Positions 20,105-48,421 of a stretch of 60,000 nucleotides of DNA are shown here, one piece after another. A model generated the notes under the pieces. The model was given only the letters and a program-made list of their open reading frames with translations. It did no database searches and was not told where the DNA came from. Every line of letters starts with the position of its first letter. Position 1 is the first letter of the stretch. A program made the position numbers and the translations under genes. Source of the DNA: Mesostigma viride (Eukaryota > Streptophyta > Mesostigmatophyceae > Mesostigmatales > Mesostigmataceae); the NCBI GenBank assembly GCA_009746045.1, contig RPFO01000041.1, positions 9,270,468 through 9,330,467 on the forward strand, written 5' to 3'.

Positions 20105-20675
20105 TGTTACGTCGCGTAACAATTCGTTGTAGTTACGGACGTAAATTAGGTCTTTTGCCTCGGTTGTCCCTAGGTTTACGTGTAGCTCCTACCGGGACAC
20201 TATTGTCCTCGTAACAGTACCGTGGTATATTGGGTGCCTTTGGGCGCCGCGCCGCGTACTTTACTAGTGGTCCTGATCCTTTGGTAGAATGTAGTGGACC
20301 AGCGTGCATCTGTAGATGTAGTGGACCAGCGTGCATCTGTAGGCGAGGGCCATGTCGGCCCGAGCGTGTTGGACCGTTGGTGACCATTTATGCACGTTCT
20401 ACCCTTCGTGTGTGCACTCGGCGTGTGTTAAATGAATTAACACATATAGGCTTGGGTCACGGCAGTGTAGTGTGTTTCCTTCCTCTATTCCTGGAGTAAA
20501 CGGGTTTTGGTAAATGGTTGTATGGCGTATTACAGTAACACATACGTTAATGCATTGAGATCAGCTCCGTCACGTTCGTCTTTCGCTAGGGGTTTGAGTA
20601 GAGGAGGCCTGACCAGTTTAGGTAGTATCAGGCCCATTAGAGGTAGAGGTGGAGGTAGAAATCCAAGACGTAACA
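20105..20675 (+). repeat. 3' LTR (571 bp)
   Basis: It has the same length as the 5' LTR and, read base by base, I find no difference from it. It ends GACGTAACA and is followed by the target duplication CGAGG (20676-20680), after which the transposase gene resumes. Confidence 0.95.
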
Positions 20676-22870
20676 CGAGGGTTACTTGTACAAGGACAAG
20701 ATTACTAAGAGCTGCCCTCGTTGCAAGCTGTCGCGCTACGAGACGTACACTGACAGAAACGGTGACATCGTCAACTCGCGGAAAGCGCATCGCCAGGTTA
20801 GGCACTTCCTCCTGATGGATCGGATTAGGGCCTGGTTCCGAGTCCCGGAAATGGCGGAAGCCCTTCAGTACGCTGCGAACCATGAAAACAGGGAGCCAGA
20901 CTCATCCACGCGCGTTGTGGACGGCTTGAAAGGCAGGTTTGCACTTGTTTCTACGCCTTCTGTTATGCAATGTGTGCCAAAGTATCAAGTTCGAGATTTT
21001 TCCTCTGGCGCGTATATTTTGTTTGTACTGCTCTGATGGATACCTTTCTTTTTCCGTCTGGTGTTTCTTGTGCATGGACCTGTTCGTGCAGACAGCCGTG
21101 CCATCCATGCAGCACATAAAGAACAACTGGGACTTTCGCAGCCAGCCGCGGAATACCATCTTCCTTTTGAATTTTGACGGTGTATGTCCAAGGTCTTTCA
21201 TGGATACTCACAGCAGTTGGCCCGCGTTTGTTTCCTGTGTGAACTTGCCCGAGTGGGTTATGGTGAATGGGCGTTTTTGCCCTATGGTGCTTCTTGTGGG
21301 TGCTATGAAGGGGAAGGCACCGAAAAACATGAGCATTTTTTTGGACTTGATCGCTGAGGACTTCCTGGTACTGTGGAAGGGGTATTACATTTGTGATGTG
21401 ACGCTGGACGTGGCCGGTGTTTACACTACGACATTTGTGAGGTCCATTCTTGCTGGCATAATTCACGACTACCCGGCATACTCCAAGTCCCTGAACATTC
21501 CAGATGCAGGGTACTATCAATTGATGCGTCCTACATGGTGATCAGTGGCGTGGGGTTTTTATCTCAAATGGCCGTATCGTTCTCCTTGGCAATGACCGCA
21601 TGTTTCCCGAGGGTGACCCCCGCCGGCCGGCTCACGCTCCTGTTGTTCAGGAGATGGACCATGCTGGCTACCTGAAGTACTGTGCTAGGCTAAAAAAGCA
21701 GCCCGAGCCGTTTCTCAAGTTACCGTACTGGGTTCACCTGAAGATCCGTCATTTTATTGACGAGTTCCATCTGTGTCCCAACAACTTCAAGCGGGTCATT
21801 CATTGCACAAGCGGTAATTGCTAAACATTTAATTGTATCCTTTGATTGTGATTGTTGCTTGCATACATTGACTGTGGCCTATCTGTTCACATGGAAAGCT
21901 GATGTAATATTGTTTTTTTTTTCCTGTTTGTACTATATGCAGGGAAGGCTATGGCGAGCGGGTCACTTCGTGGCAGGCTGAAGGTCCTCGGTCTGAACCC
22001 GGAGCTGTGCAGGCGGCCTGATGAAGACCCTCCACCGGAGGGAGACCCTCCACCGGAGGGAGACCACCAAAGTCCACCGAAGAAAGGCCGCAAGAAGAAG
22101 AGGGCGCCAGCACCGCGCCCCGGGTTCCAGCTGACGGCTGAGGAAAAGGCTGATATCAAGCGTAAGTGTGACATTGGGTTTTTATTTTCCCCGTAATTTG
22201 GAAATTTAATATATGTAGGACTGACTATGGTCTGTGTGATTTACATAGGACTGACTATTTTTTTCGGCTGTCGTGTTACTACTATATGTAATTTTTTTGC
22301 GTGTGGTTGTAATGCGCAGGTCTCGATGACATCATGGCGCATAGCCTACCCGACTACTTCACCGGCCGGATCAGTGGCTTGCTCTGCGATGCGAAGAGTA
22401 CTGAAAAATCCAAGACGCGTGACAAAATCCTCTACTTTTGCAAGCAACTCCCGACCATCTTGCGTGGGCGGTTAGATGACGATATGCACGGCATGCATTT
22501 TTCCTTCAATCAGCGGCCTGGGACTTTGTGTTTTCTAGCGGCCCGGCGACTCAGCAGCAGTTAGATGACTGCGGCGAGATGTTTTTGCTTGCTGCAGTGG
22601 CGATGGAGCGTATAGCGCCAGCGTCTGAGATGGCAAAATCTGTTCATATGATGGCCCACCTGGCCCAGCAAATCCCCTTGTTGGGTCGATGTGACACCCA
22701 CACCATGGCGTCGGGCGAGCGGATGATGGGGGCCATCACGAAAGCTAAGCTGTCCAACGTCAATGTGGAGAGCTCCATGGACGGAGCATATCGCAAGTCT
22801 GAGGCGCTGACCCATCTAGTTGAGAATGAGAATGATGTTTGCAAGAATGCGGCACTAGGTGCCTGGGTTT
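20676..22870 (+). pseudogene. Tnp2/CACTA-type transposase, 3' part
   Basis: This continues the gene cut at 6071. It encodes GYLYKDKITKSCPRCKLSRY (zinc-binding CPxC motif), VRHFLLMDRIRAWF and EMAEALQYAAN. The catalytic-domain stretch follows: FDGVCPRSFMDTHSSWPAF...NLPEW...GKAPKN...SILAGIIHDYPAYSK. Then come FPEGDPRRPAH and the C-terminal DUF4218-like part with GRCDTHTMASGERMMGAITK. Two introns with GT-AG and matching phase are visible: about 21,812-21,945 (ends TATATGCAG) and about 22,161-22,319 (GTAAGTG to GCGCAG). A frame change near 22,530 shows decay or another intron. These enzymes move CACTA-type DNA transposons; the element ends were not found. Confidence 0.8.
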
Positions 22871-23535
22871 ATTATCAATTTATATGTTTACAAGTCATGT
22901 GTGCAACCCCAAGATTGCGATAGGCCGTATCGACATTGCACCAATCACATTTGATGTGCATTAGCGATTTCCAAGAGGCACACTGAACTAGCGTTACGCC
23001 AGCGTTGCACAATGCTTCTAGACGCTTCTAGAACCATTTACAAATATCCATTAGCAGGGAATATTGCCGTATTTTTCTGCCCGCTGAAGGGGTGTTTTAT
23101 CTCATCAATCCTTGGCACGACTTCAACAGCCTGACCGACAGCCAGTGCTCGACAGTCAGCGTGACCACTAATTATAATGCATCAACTTGGCTATACTGCC
23201 ACCATGGTCATGCACACAAGCTGTGTGCAGCAATTGTGAGTATTGTTTCACAGATTTACATTCCATTATGCATGCACCAGTTTATACACGCATTTCGGTC
23301 ATGCAACAGATTGCAACTCCAGCCCTTTCTTTTTTCATGTGGCAATAGGACTGCGTACTCAAATCTGTAAGAACTACGGCCGCGCAGGCCTTGCCATCAT
23401 GAACGCACCTTAGGCCCCACATGGTTTTGGAGGGTAATCCCCAGCCAAACAAATTACACCAGAGCATCGCTACCGGGAAAACCTACCAAGGTAAAACCCG
23501 AGTCAAGGGGCCATTCACACTCCACGACATCTCAA
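22871..23535. other. Region between transposase and next gene
   Basis: I see no gene. It lies just downstream of the minus-strand gene's stop at 23536 and may include remnants of a copia LTR, given the copia-like tail of that gene; no LTR boundary could be defined. Confidence 0.3.
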
Positions 23536-41202
<17,667 letters not shown>

Positions 41203-41230
41203 CGCTGCAAAGAGGGGGGGGGGCATTACA

Positions 41231-41400
41231 GTGACCATGACCATCATGCAAGGCTTCGCGAGGGCGACCCTTATATTGACCATTACAGTGACCATGACCA
41301 TCATGTGAGGCTTCGCAAGGGCAACCATTAGAGTGACCACTACAGTGACCATGACCATCATGCGAGGCTTCGCGAGGGCAACCCTTTCAAGCGCTTTGCC
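41231..41400. repeat. 57-bp tandem repeat, three copies
   Basis: GTGACCATGACCATCATG begins at 41231, 41288 and 41345. It lies just upstream (in gene orientation) of the exon starting at 41202. Confidence 0.9.
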
Positions 41401-41589
41401 CCATTATAGTGGGTGGGAGTCTGTACGTCCGAGCCAACCGACTCCCTGACAAGGGGTGGCACTCGCGAAGCCTAGCCATGCAGTGGGTGGAGAGATGTCT
41501 AAGGAAGCAGGAGGTCAGGGTCCCAGAGATGATTAGGCGCAATGGGAGAGAGTCGGGGGATAGGTAAAAGGGCATATTTGGATAAAGTG

Positions 41590-41700
41590 TGGATGTGGGT
41601 GGGTGGGTGGGTGGGGTGGGGTGGGGTGGGGTGGGGGGTTGGGGGGGTTGGGTGGGGTGTGTGTGGGGGGGGAGTGTACGGGGGAACACTGGGGGGCAAT
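41590..41700. repeat. GT/G-rich low-complexity stretch
   Basis: GGGT and GGGGT repeats of about 90 bp next to the 49-bp array. No gene. Confidence 0.8.
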
Positions 41701-41719
41701 GTAGGGGGCAGGGGGCAAA

Positions 41720-42168
41720 GGGGACCTGTAGGGCACATTAGGGCATAAGGCATAACAGGAAGGGGAAAGGGGACCTGTAGGGCACATTAGGGCATAGGAC
41801 ATAACAGGAAGGGGAAAGGGGACCTGTAGGGCACATTAGGGCATAGGACATAACAGGAAGGGGAAAGTGGACGTGTAGGGCACATTAGGGCATAGGACAT
41901 AACAGGAAGGGGAAAGGGGACCTGTAGGGCACATTAGGGCATAGGACATAACAGGAAGGGGAAAGGGGACCTGTAGGGCACATTAGGGCATAGGACATAA
42001 CAGGAAGGGGAAAGGGGACCTGTAGGGCACATTAGGGCATAGGACATAACAGGAAGGGGAAAGGGGACCTGTAGGGCACATTAGGGCATAGGACATAACA
42101 GGAAGGGGAAAGTGGACGTGTAGGGCACATTAGGGCATAGGACATAACAGGAAGGGGAAAGGGGAGCA
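41720..42168. repeat. Second 49-bp tandem array, about nine copies
   Basis: GGGGACCTGTAGGGCACATT recurs with 49-bp spacing (41721, 41770, 41819 and onward). The sequence is unrelated to the 28-kb array but the period is the same. Confidence 0.92.
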
Positions 42169-42179
42169 GAAGGCGTGCA

Positions 42180-43640
42180 AATTAGGCACGCAATTGGAAG
42201 TACGTGCCTGCCTTCGTTACCGAATCTGGCGCACCGGCCGACCGGCGGCACTAGCAACTATTGCACGCGAGGAGGCTCCTGCTAGTAGGCGAGCTTTCGG
42301 CTCCTGGCCGTTCCTTATATTGCCAGACACGCAACCCAAATCGAGGCACACTCGGTACCTGAGTCAATACTCTGGAGGGAGGCCTTGAAGGGCGAGGCGC
42401 AGCGTTTCACTTTCGTCATCGTCGCAGCTCATTCTGCTCATAAGCGTCGACGAAGCTCTCGCGGAGCAGGAATGGAATGCCAGAGGAGGTAGGCGCGATT
42501 ACGGCCGATTACCTTGCCCCGCAGTTAAGTTGATTGCGGCCGAGAAACGGCAAGGCTGCCCGCCCGCCCACCAGCATTCAGCAGGCGTGACGTGGTGTGG
42601 CGCTAAGGACCCATGTTGGAATGTGCGCCCCCCGCCGGCAAGGTAATTACAGCCCGTGCCAATGCATAACGAAAATGAAATTTTTTAATAAAGGAATTTA
42701 GCGGCCGGGTCTGTCTCGCTGACCCTGCAAGGTAATCATAGCCCGCACCAATGCATTACGAAAATGAAAGATTTTTTATGAAGGAATTTAGCGGCCGGGT
42801 CTGTCTCGCTGACACTATCAGCAGGCGGATGGGGATGAATCCATCCACACGGCCAGCTGCAGAGCTCTGCGAGCTAAAGCGTGGATGACTGCCATCGTGC
42901 TGACTGAGCAGCCTACGACCCAGCGGCAAAATAAGTAACTTCTCGGCAATGTATCACCTCTTGTGAAGCAATCAACCGATTTCGATACACCGGATTGTCA
43001 GGCATTTTCGCTCTATGGTGCGCTAAACCGGACGGGTGGTTCCGCTGCATTTGGGAGCGCGTTATGAATTATAGTAATAAATATATTGGGCCGCTTGCTA
43101 TTCTTGGGGACGCGGCTGGTCCCATCTTGCCGTCACAAAAATTATGCTGAATAATGATGCCCGATGGTTTTTAATATAGTTGGATAATGGTGGAAATAAG
43201 GAGGCGGTACTGCCTAGCCAGTTTTACTCCCACTGACTGACAGTGACTGACGGTACTCTGCCTAGTACCACGTGTAATCAGCTTTCGCTCCAGTGAGCGG
43301 CACTGAACGAGCCATTATGAATGGCAGGCGCCCACGTGGCAAGCAGCTTGTGTTAATAATGACCGGCCGCGAACCGCTTCTGTACTGCTAAAAGCACTGA
43401 GAACAGTGAGAAGTCGACGACGTCTTGTTGATGTCGTCGATCTGACTCGTCTCGAGGGCATAGCAGGCTCCCACAATATTGTAAGTTGAGACAAATGACT
43501 GGCGACACATGGTGACTGTGGCATTTTTTTAAAATTAACACCGGCCGCGTAAGATGGCGAATTCAAGTGTATTGATGTCTTGGCTCGTCCAGAATTGATC
43601 CGACCAAACTTAAGGCGTACATCTAATTTGGCAGACCCAA
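42180..43640. other. Intergenic region, with an 89-bp tandem duplication
   Basis: No gene recognised. The first exon or promoter of the large minus-strand gene should lie in or near here but I could not identify it. An 89-bp unit starting CAAGGTAAT is duplicated at 42639 and 42728. Confidence 0.4.
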
Positions 43641-43664
43641 GTGTCTTTCGGGCTGATTATTAAC

Positions 43665-43946
43665 ATGGGCACGGATTCTCCAAAGCTAGACGTCTCGAAG
43701 GAGGGTCGAAGAAAGTGCTACCAAGCGCGAGACGATTTTTTTGACTGCGTGGACCAATATGTGAAGACCGAGTCTGATCTGTCCACGAAGGCGCCTCGCA
43801 AGTGCAGCGAGCTGCTGTCCAAGTACAGGGAAAACTGCCCGTCATCATGGTGTACATACTTCAATCGGCAATACTTAGAAGGAAGGAAGGTGGAGAGGCT
43901 TTTGCAAAACGCCATCCCTCAACCGCCAGCTGTGTCTCGGGGCTGA
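43665..43946 (+). CDS. COA6: COA6-like cytochrome c oxidase assembly factor
   Basis: This 93-residue protein has the twin-cysteine helix pair of the Coa6 branch: CYQARDDFFDC (CX9C) and CSELLSKYRENC (CX10C), then PSSWCTYFNRQYL. The CX9C/CX10C pair with a following W-x-x-x-F is the signature of COA6, an intermembrane-space protein needed for copper delivery to Cox2. The ATG at 43665 gives the normal family length; a longer GTG-started frame from 43641 is unlikely. The coding part appears to be a single exon. Neighbours are unrelated genes on the other strand. There is no defect. The cysteine pattern makes the assignment firm, though other small CX9C proteins exist. Confidence 0.88.
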   Translation: MGTDSPKLDVSKEGRRKCYQARDDFFDCVDQYVKTESDLSTKAPRKCSELLSKYRENCPSSWCTYFNRQYLEGRKVERLLQNAIPQPPAVSRG

Positions 43947-45833
43947 ATCCCGTTGGATATTGGCGCCTGGCATTGCAACTGGCTGGGTAAAACGGGCGCA
44001 ACGCCCCTGGCCATTGCCTTCTATGGCGGCTCGTGTACATTCTGAGGCAGAAGGTGCTCTCATGTGCCTTTCATTCTCTTCTCTTTGACTGCCCTCTCAT
44101 CATCCGTTATCATTGGACCTTAGCATTTTAAACTGCCGCAGTGTTGCCCCGAACTTGGCAACATGCAAAGGTCAGCGCGTCAGCACTGCTATTAGCACGG
44201 TACTTCCTCATAGCCGCCTGCCAAGGCAGCTATCAAGCCATGGATTTGAGAATAGCATCTAACTGAAGCATCAGATCTGCCAACTTTCCTGCAGTAGATG
44301 ACCCTCAAACCATGAGCGCCCTGGCAGTATCTGACGCTACCTGGCATTACTGAAGGGTCTATGTCGGCAATTGGGAATCTGCGCACAGGCAACTTGTTTG
44401 CTGATGTCCCTGGTCTACCTGCCGTCGGTAGGTTTGCTAAAATCAGCTGTGCGCGAAAGAAATATGAAGACGCCCATTTATGCCATTTGCTAGAAGCATG
44501 AGCTCTGTTGGCATGCTGCCCTCGCAACTAACATGTATAAAGCATAAACCTTAATCCCTTTTTATTTGATTGATTAACTTGAATAGTCAGCTAATTATTG
44601 TTAATTATGCATCCATGGGAGGACCAATAAAGTATATGTCTGGCCACTAGAAACAAACGCATTGTTCACGCGAGTTTGTTCTTTAGCTAGATCGAACGTC
44701 TAGGTCTCGCTCTGAGCATTAGCTAGCCATGCACGACTTTAACGTACAATGCTACGCATGTTCGCCTTCATTCATTTCCATTGATGATCCTGAACGACTC
44801 GACAAACGCGTATCGATAAGATAAGATAAGTACGTACTTGCGTGTCATGTGCGTAGGCATGTGACGGATTACTATGCTGATCTAATCAGAAAAATAATCA
44901 CACAAACAGACAAATATTGTCTGCACTCATGCCCCAAATAACTATGTAGTACTAGATGGGGAGATAATCCTCATCCGAGCTGTCCTATGCTGTAATGGCA
45001 GACGAAGCGGTAGTGTAGCGGCTATCTTCAGGGGCAATAACCTGTTTTATAGGCCGATTAGTGACCCCATTTGTGGTGACCCTCACGAAGCATAAACCTC
45101 TACCTGCGGGCTTAATTCCCTGGCTAGCAATGAGCCGTGGGGAGACAATAGGATCAACAAGATGTGGACGCCCCCTGCGGGCTAGAATAGCTTGTATAAT
45201 AGCCCTAGCTTGTATCCATTGGTAGTCACTGCCACCATGGCAGTCATGCTTTATGTTTGCCACCCTGGGCCACCGTACCTAGTCACGTGCACCGCTAACA
45301 CACGGTACACAACCAGCCCTAGCCTTAGCTTAGCCCTTGTACAGCCATGCTACGTCCAGGCTATTATCAGATTACTTGCCACGCGCTCCTTGCTATGATA
45401 TGCTCGCATGGGTCTTATTGCACCCACAGCACTTGCCGGATCGTCTATCATGTCCGATTGCAGCTGTGGCATGCCTCTGGCATGAAGGAGAAAGGGGGTC
45501 TCTGCCCTTTCTTCCTGTTGTGCACACTAATTAATTAATTAATTAATTAATTAATAGACACGTGACTGCGTCACGTGAGCATAAGTCCTCAGTGGGAGGG
45601 GAACATGGGATGGAATGGATGGTATAAGCTATCTAGGTCCTAGTTACAGGGGTGTGGGCACCGCGGCCCGAATCGCTATGAATGCCATACTTGGTCACAC
45701 GCATTTTATGCATTATAGGCATGGCTTGGCTAGATTCTGAAGGCATCATCCATGGGGGCCATTGTGGGCGCACATTCGCGTGGGCCACATGCTAGGCTAA
45801 GCCTGACTAATCTACACTACTGGTATATATTCC
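43947..45833. other. Intergenic region without recognisable gene
   Basis: Only short frames. A (TTAA)n/(AATT)n run of about 27 bp is at 45530-45556. AATAAAG occurs at 44,625 downstream of the COA6-like gene. Confidence 0.4.
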
Positions 45834-46058
45834 CTAGTCTGAGGTGGCAGGAGGTGCCTGCCAGGGCTTGTGGTCAACGTGGATGACCGCCCCCCTCAAG
45901 TATACCGGCTTCCCCCCTGCGCTCTGCCGGAGCTGAAGGTAGGTCGGCCATAGCTCGCGTCGCCGCTGTTGCTGGGCCAGGGTCAAGTCGTCGTCCAGCG
46001 TGAAGCAAGACCCCGAGAGCTTCTTGCGGCATTTAAGGAACGACAGCTTGTCCACCAT
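45834..46058 (-). pseudogene. Non-LTR retrotransposon ORF fragment
   Basis: The minus strand encodes 74 residues including KLSFLKCRKKL, DDDLTLAQQQRRRELWPTYL and PVYLRGAVIHVD. This pattern (dDLT..QQ..R..LWP.....r..gk..YfRG..l.VD) recurs in L1-type elements near the start of RT-bearing ORFs or in ORF1-like proteins. It is short and isolated, hence a fragment. A host gene is unlikely. Confidence 0.45.
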
Positions 46059-48421
46059 GTACTTTTAGTTTAATGATAAACCTTTTATTCAAGCAACCTT
46101 CGGTCCTCCCTTGCCACATAAGGAAACGGCAAGCCGAGGTAAGCAGGACTACTCATGCTGCAGGTCTCACTCAAGCCAATATGAGAATAGACCAGATCTG
46201 TCCACGAGAGCTAATTTCAGTTGTCTAATTTATCTCAGCGAAAAGTTCATATTCTGGCAATGCTCAGCACACAGAAGCTTCAAATAAATATCCTAGCGCG
46301 CTGCAATAATCTAAGCCACACTCGCCCCCTGTTTGATAAGCACAAACTCGTGGAGCAATTTCCTGCACGGCGGCCACAATGAAGCCAGCCAAGCAGAAAG
46401 CCAAGGGCCCCAGGCAGCCAGATGCAGTTTTCCACATAAAACCTCGTTTTCTATTCCTTTCCATCTTCCTCTGGACATTCGTTTCCACCACAAGCCTGCG
46501 CTGGCTTTCTCATCGATAAGCCATGGCACAGGGACCACAGATGTCTGCTTGCTTTGGGACCTTGCTTTGGGGCGTTGCTTCGGGACGTGCGGTGTAACGA
46601 GAAGTAAGAAGACGAGGTAACCCACGCGTCGCGGCAGGTGAGTGGCTGAAAGCAGGACAATAGCCTTACAAAGCAAGGTCATCTGGCCAGATCTGGGCTC
46701 GGCAATAAAGCAGAATTTGCCCACAACCGCGGAGTCCAGGCAGCCAGGGATGCCCTATATTGCCTGTTCTGACTTTCATCTTGCTTGGTATGAGGTGCAT
46801 GTCCTATACTCCTCCAAGCCACCATTCCTATGGCCACACGCTAGCGTGGCTTCCGACGGATGGATTGCATGTCAGGACGTGCAGATGCACAGTTGGCCCT
46901 CCTGACCTCTTCAACCTCGATGGCCACGCGGCGTCCAGGGGCAAACCAGGGTGATCATGTGCCGGCACGGCATAGACTCAAAGATATGATGTCCATGCGC
47001 AGGCCACACGTCAGGCAGTGTTGAGCCCATAGCCTACTGAGCCAAAAGGATCGCCTTATTTCCCAAGTGCGCTGACGAAGCATCACTTCTGAGTAGTCAG
47101 AGGTCCATTCACATTCCCAAGTATTTAGTCACGACCGAAAAGGCGAAAGGAGCAAACCCCTTGGATGGCAATGCAGGGGGGTATGGACATCCCTCACTCC
47201 TCGAGGCATGTTCCCAAGCACCGGCGCTCAATTACTTCGCCCGACCAATCAGCACAGGACCATTGGCCACGCAGTCCCTTGCAGGGTGCAGACCAGGCCA
47301 TGGATGCTTAGGGTTGGTGCCCTGAATTTGCCGCAGTCAGCCTCCGCAGCCTTTCCAGCATCCCCAACAGACCCACAGCGCGACCACCTGGCTGGGCTCC
47401 AGACATGGCACCTGACACAGTCACCCGGTCAGAATCCCGGCTATAAATAGCGGGGAGGCCAGCCCTCGGAGGCCAACCCCAGCCAGATCAGGACACGGGA
47501 CCAAGGCATTGCCATGGGGCAGCAGGCAGCAGGCCGCCATGAGATCTCGCTCAAGCTCCACGCCTGCTGCGCCAGCTGCGCAGAAGAGACTTGGCATTGG
47601 CCCCTTGTGCAGATGGCCCCTTTCGTAGCTGGCCCTGTGCGCCGGCCCCACGGACAAGCAGGAGCCCCGAACATGAAGGCTAAGGATGCTCGCCCAAGAT
47701 CATGTGGGCATCCCGGTCCACCCTGGTCCACCCTGGTCCACGCGTCATCCCCTTGAAGGTGATTGGGTCGTCATGATGGTTGATACTCGATAGCCCTCAA
47801 GATCGACATGCAGAAGGACATCATGTCAACCATGCCCTTGGCATACAAAGGGGCATAGCATACGCCCGCACATCACCAAGCCGGCTCATCTATATGGTGC
47901 GCGAAAAAGGCTTGATATTTATTCAAGTGAGAGAGGACCACCGCCGGTGTCACAATCCAGCCCCTTTTGAGCAAGGAGGGTGCCTTGCAAAGGCATACAA
48001 TGACTGCGTCAAAGCAGACTGGGGAATACAGTGCGGCCGACGATGACCCTCGGCAGGGCTAGCGAAGAGCTGTCGCCTGGCCCCCTCCGAGACGACTTGT
48101 GTGCGAAAAGACTTGGAACGGAATGGGTTCAGCCATATTCCGCACACCAGTCATGTGGCGCCACCGGAAACAACCATGCATGCCTCTGGCCTGAACGAGA
48201 AGAATCACAGACCACCGATAGCTGACAACTGGCATCACGGGAGAGTATGAAGCATGATGGAGTTGGAACAGCCTCTACCGCTTGGGAAGGCAGCCTCGAA
48301 TGCCAGATGCCTTGAAAAGAACAGACCAAGGGCTGTGCTGCGATGACATGCCAAACATCCTAGCCTCATCCCAAGGCATGGCGAACGGCATCGTCCCGAG
48401 ACATGGTGAATGGCTCCAGTT
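46059..48421. other. Intergenic region, no recognisable gene
   Basis: A good TATA box, CTATAAATAG, is at 47441-47450 on the plus strand, followed by an 80-codon frame (47514-47756) with no known feature. Nothing else supports a gene. Confidence 0.35.

Larger units (their letters stand above)
6072..20675 (+). mobile_element. Complete chromodomain Ty3/gypsy LTR retrotransposon with three nested insertions
   Basis: Order: 5' LTR 6072-6642, PBS 6644, ORF0 6489-6791, ORF1 7190, gag 9194, protease-RT-RNase H-integrase 11478-15208, chromodomain 16946-17330, extra ORF 17360-19735, G11 polypurine tract, 3' LTR 20105-20675. The target duplication CGAGG is at 6067-6071 and 20676-20680. The LTRs are both 571 bp and look identical by eye, implying recent insertion. 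Yet gag has two frameshifts, the gag-pol junction one and integrase one, and three other elements have landed inside: 7561-9038, 9563-10107 and about 15209-16945. Without these the element would be about 10.8 kb. Confidence 0.95.

Noticed and set aside
20105-20680. 3' LTR truncated by a DNA transposon
   Set aside because: Both LTRs are 571 bp and flanked by CGAGG; the following sequence is the interrupted host transposase gene.
43641-43664. GTG start extending the COA6-like protein by eight residues
   Set aside because: The ATG at 43665 gives the usual family length, and non-ATG starts are rare in nuclear genes.
47441-47756. Gene downstream of the TATA box
   Set aside because: The TATA motif is good but the 80-codon frame has no recognisable feature or coding signal.
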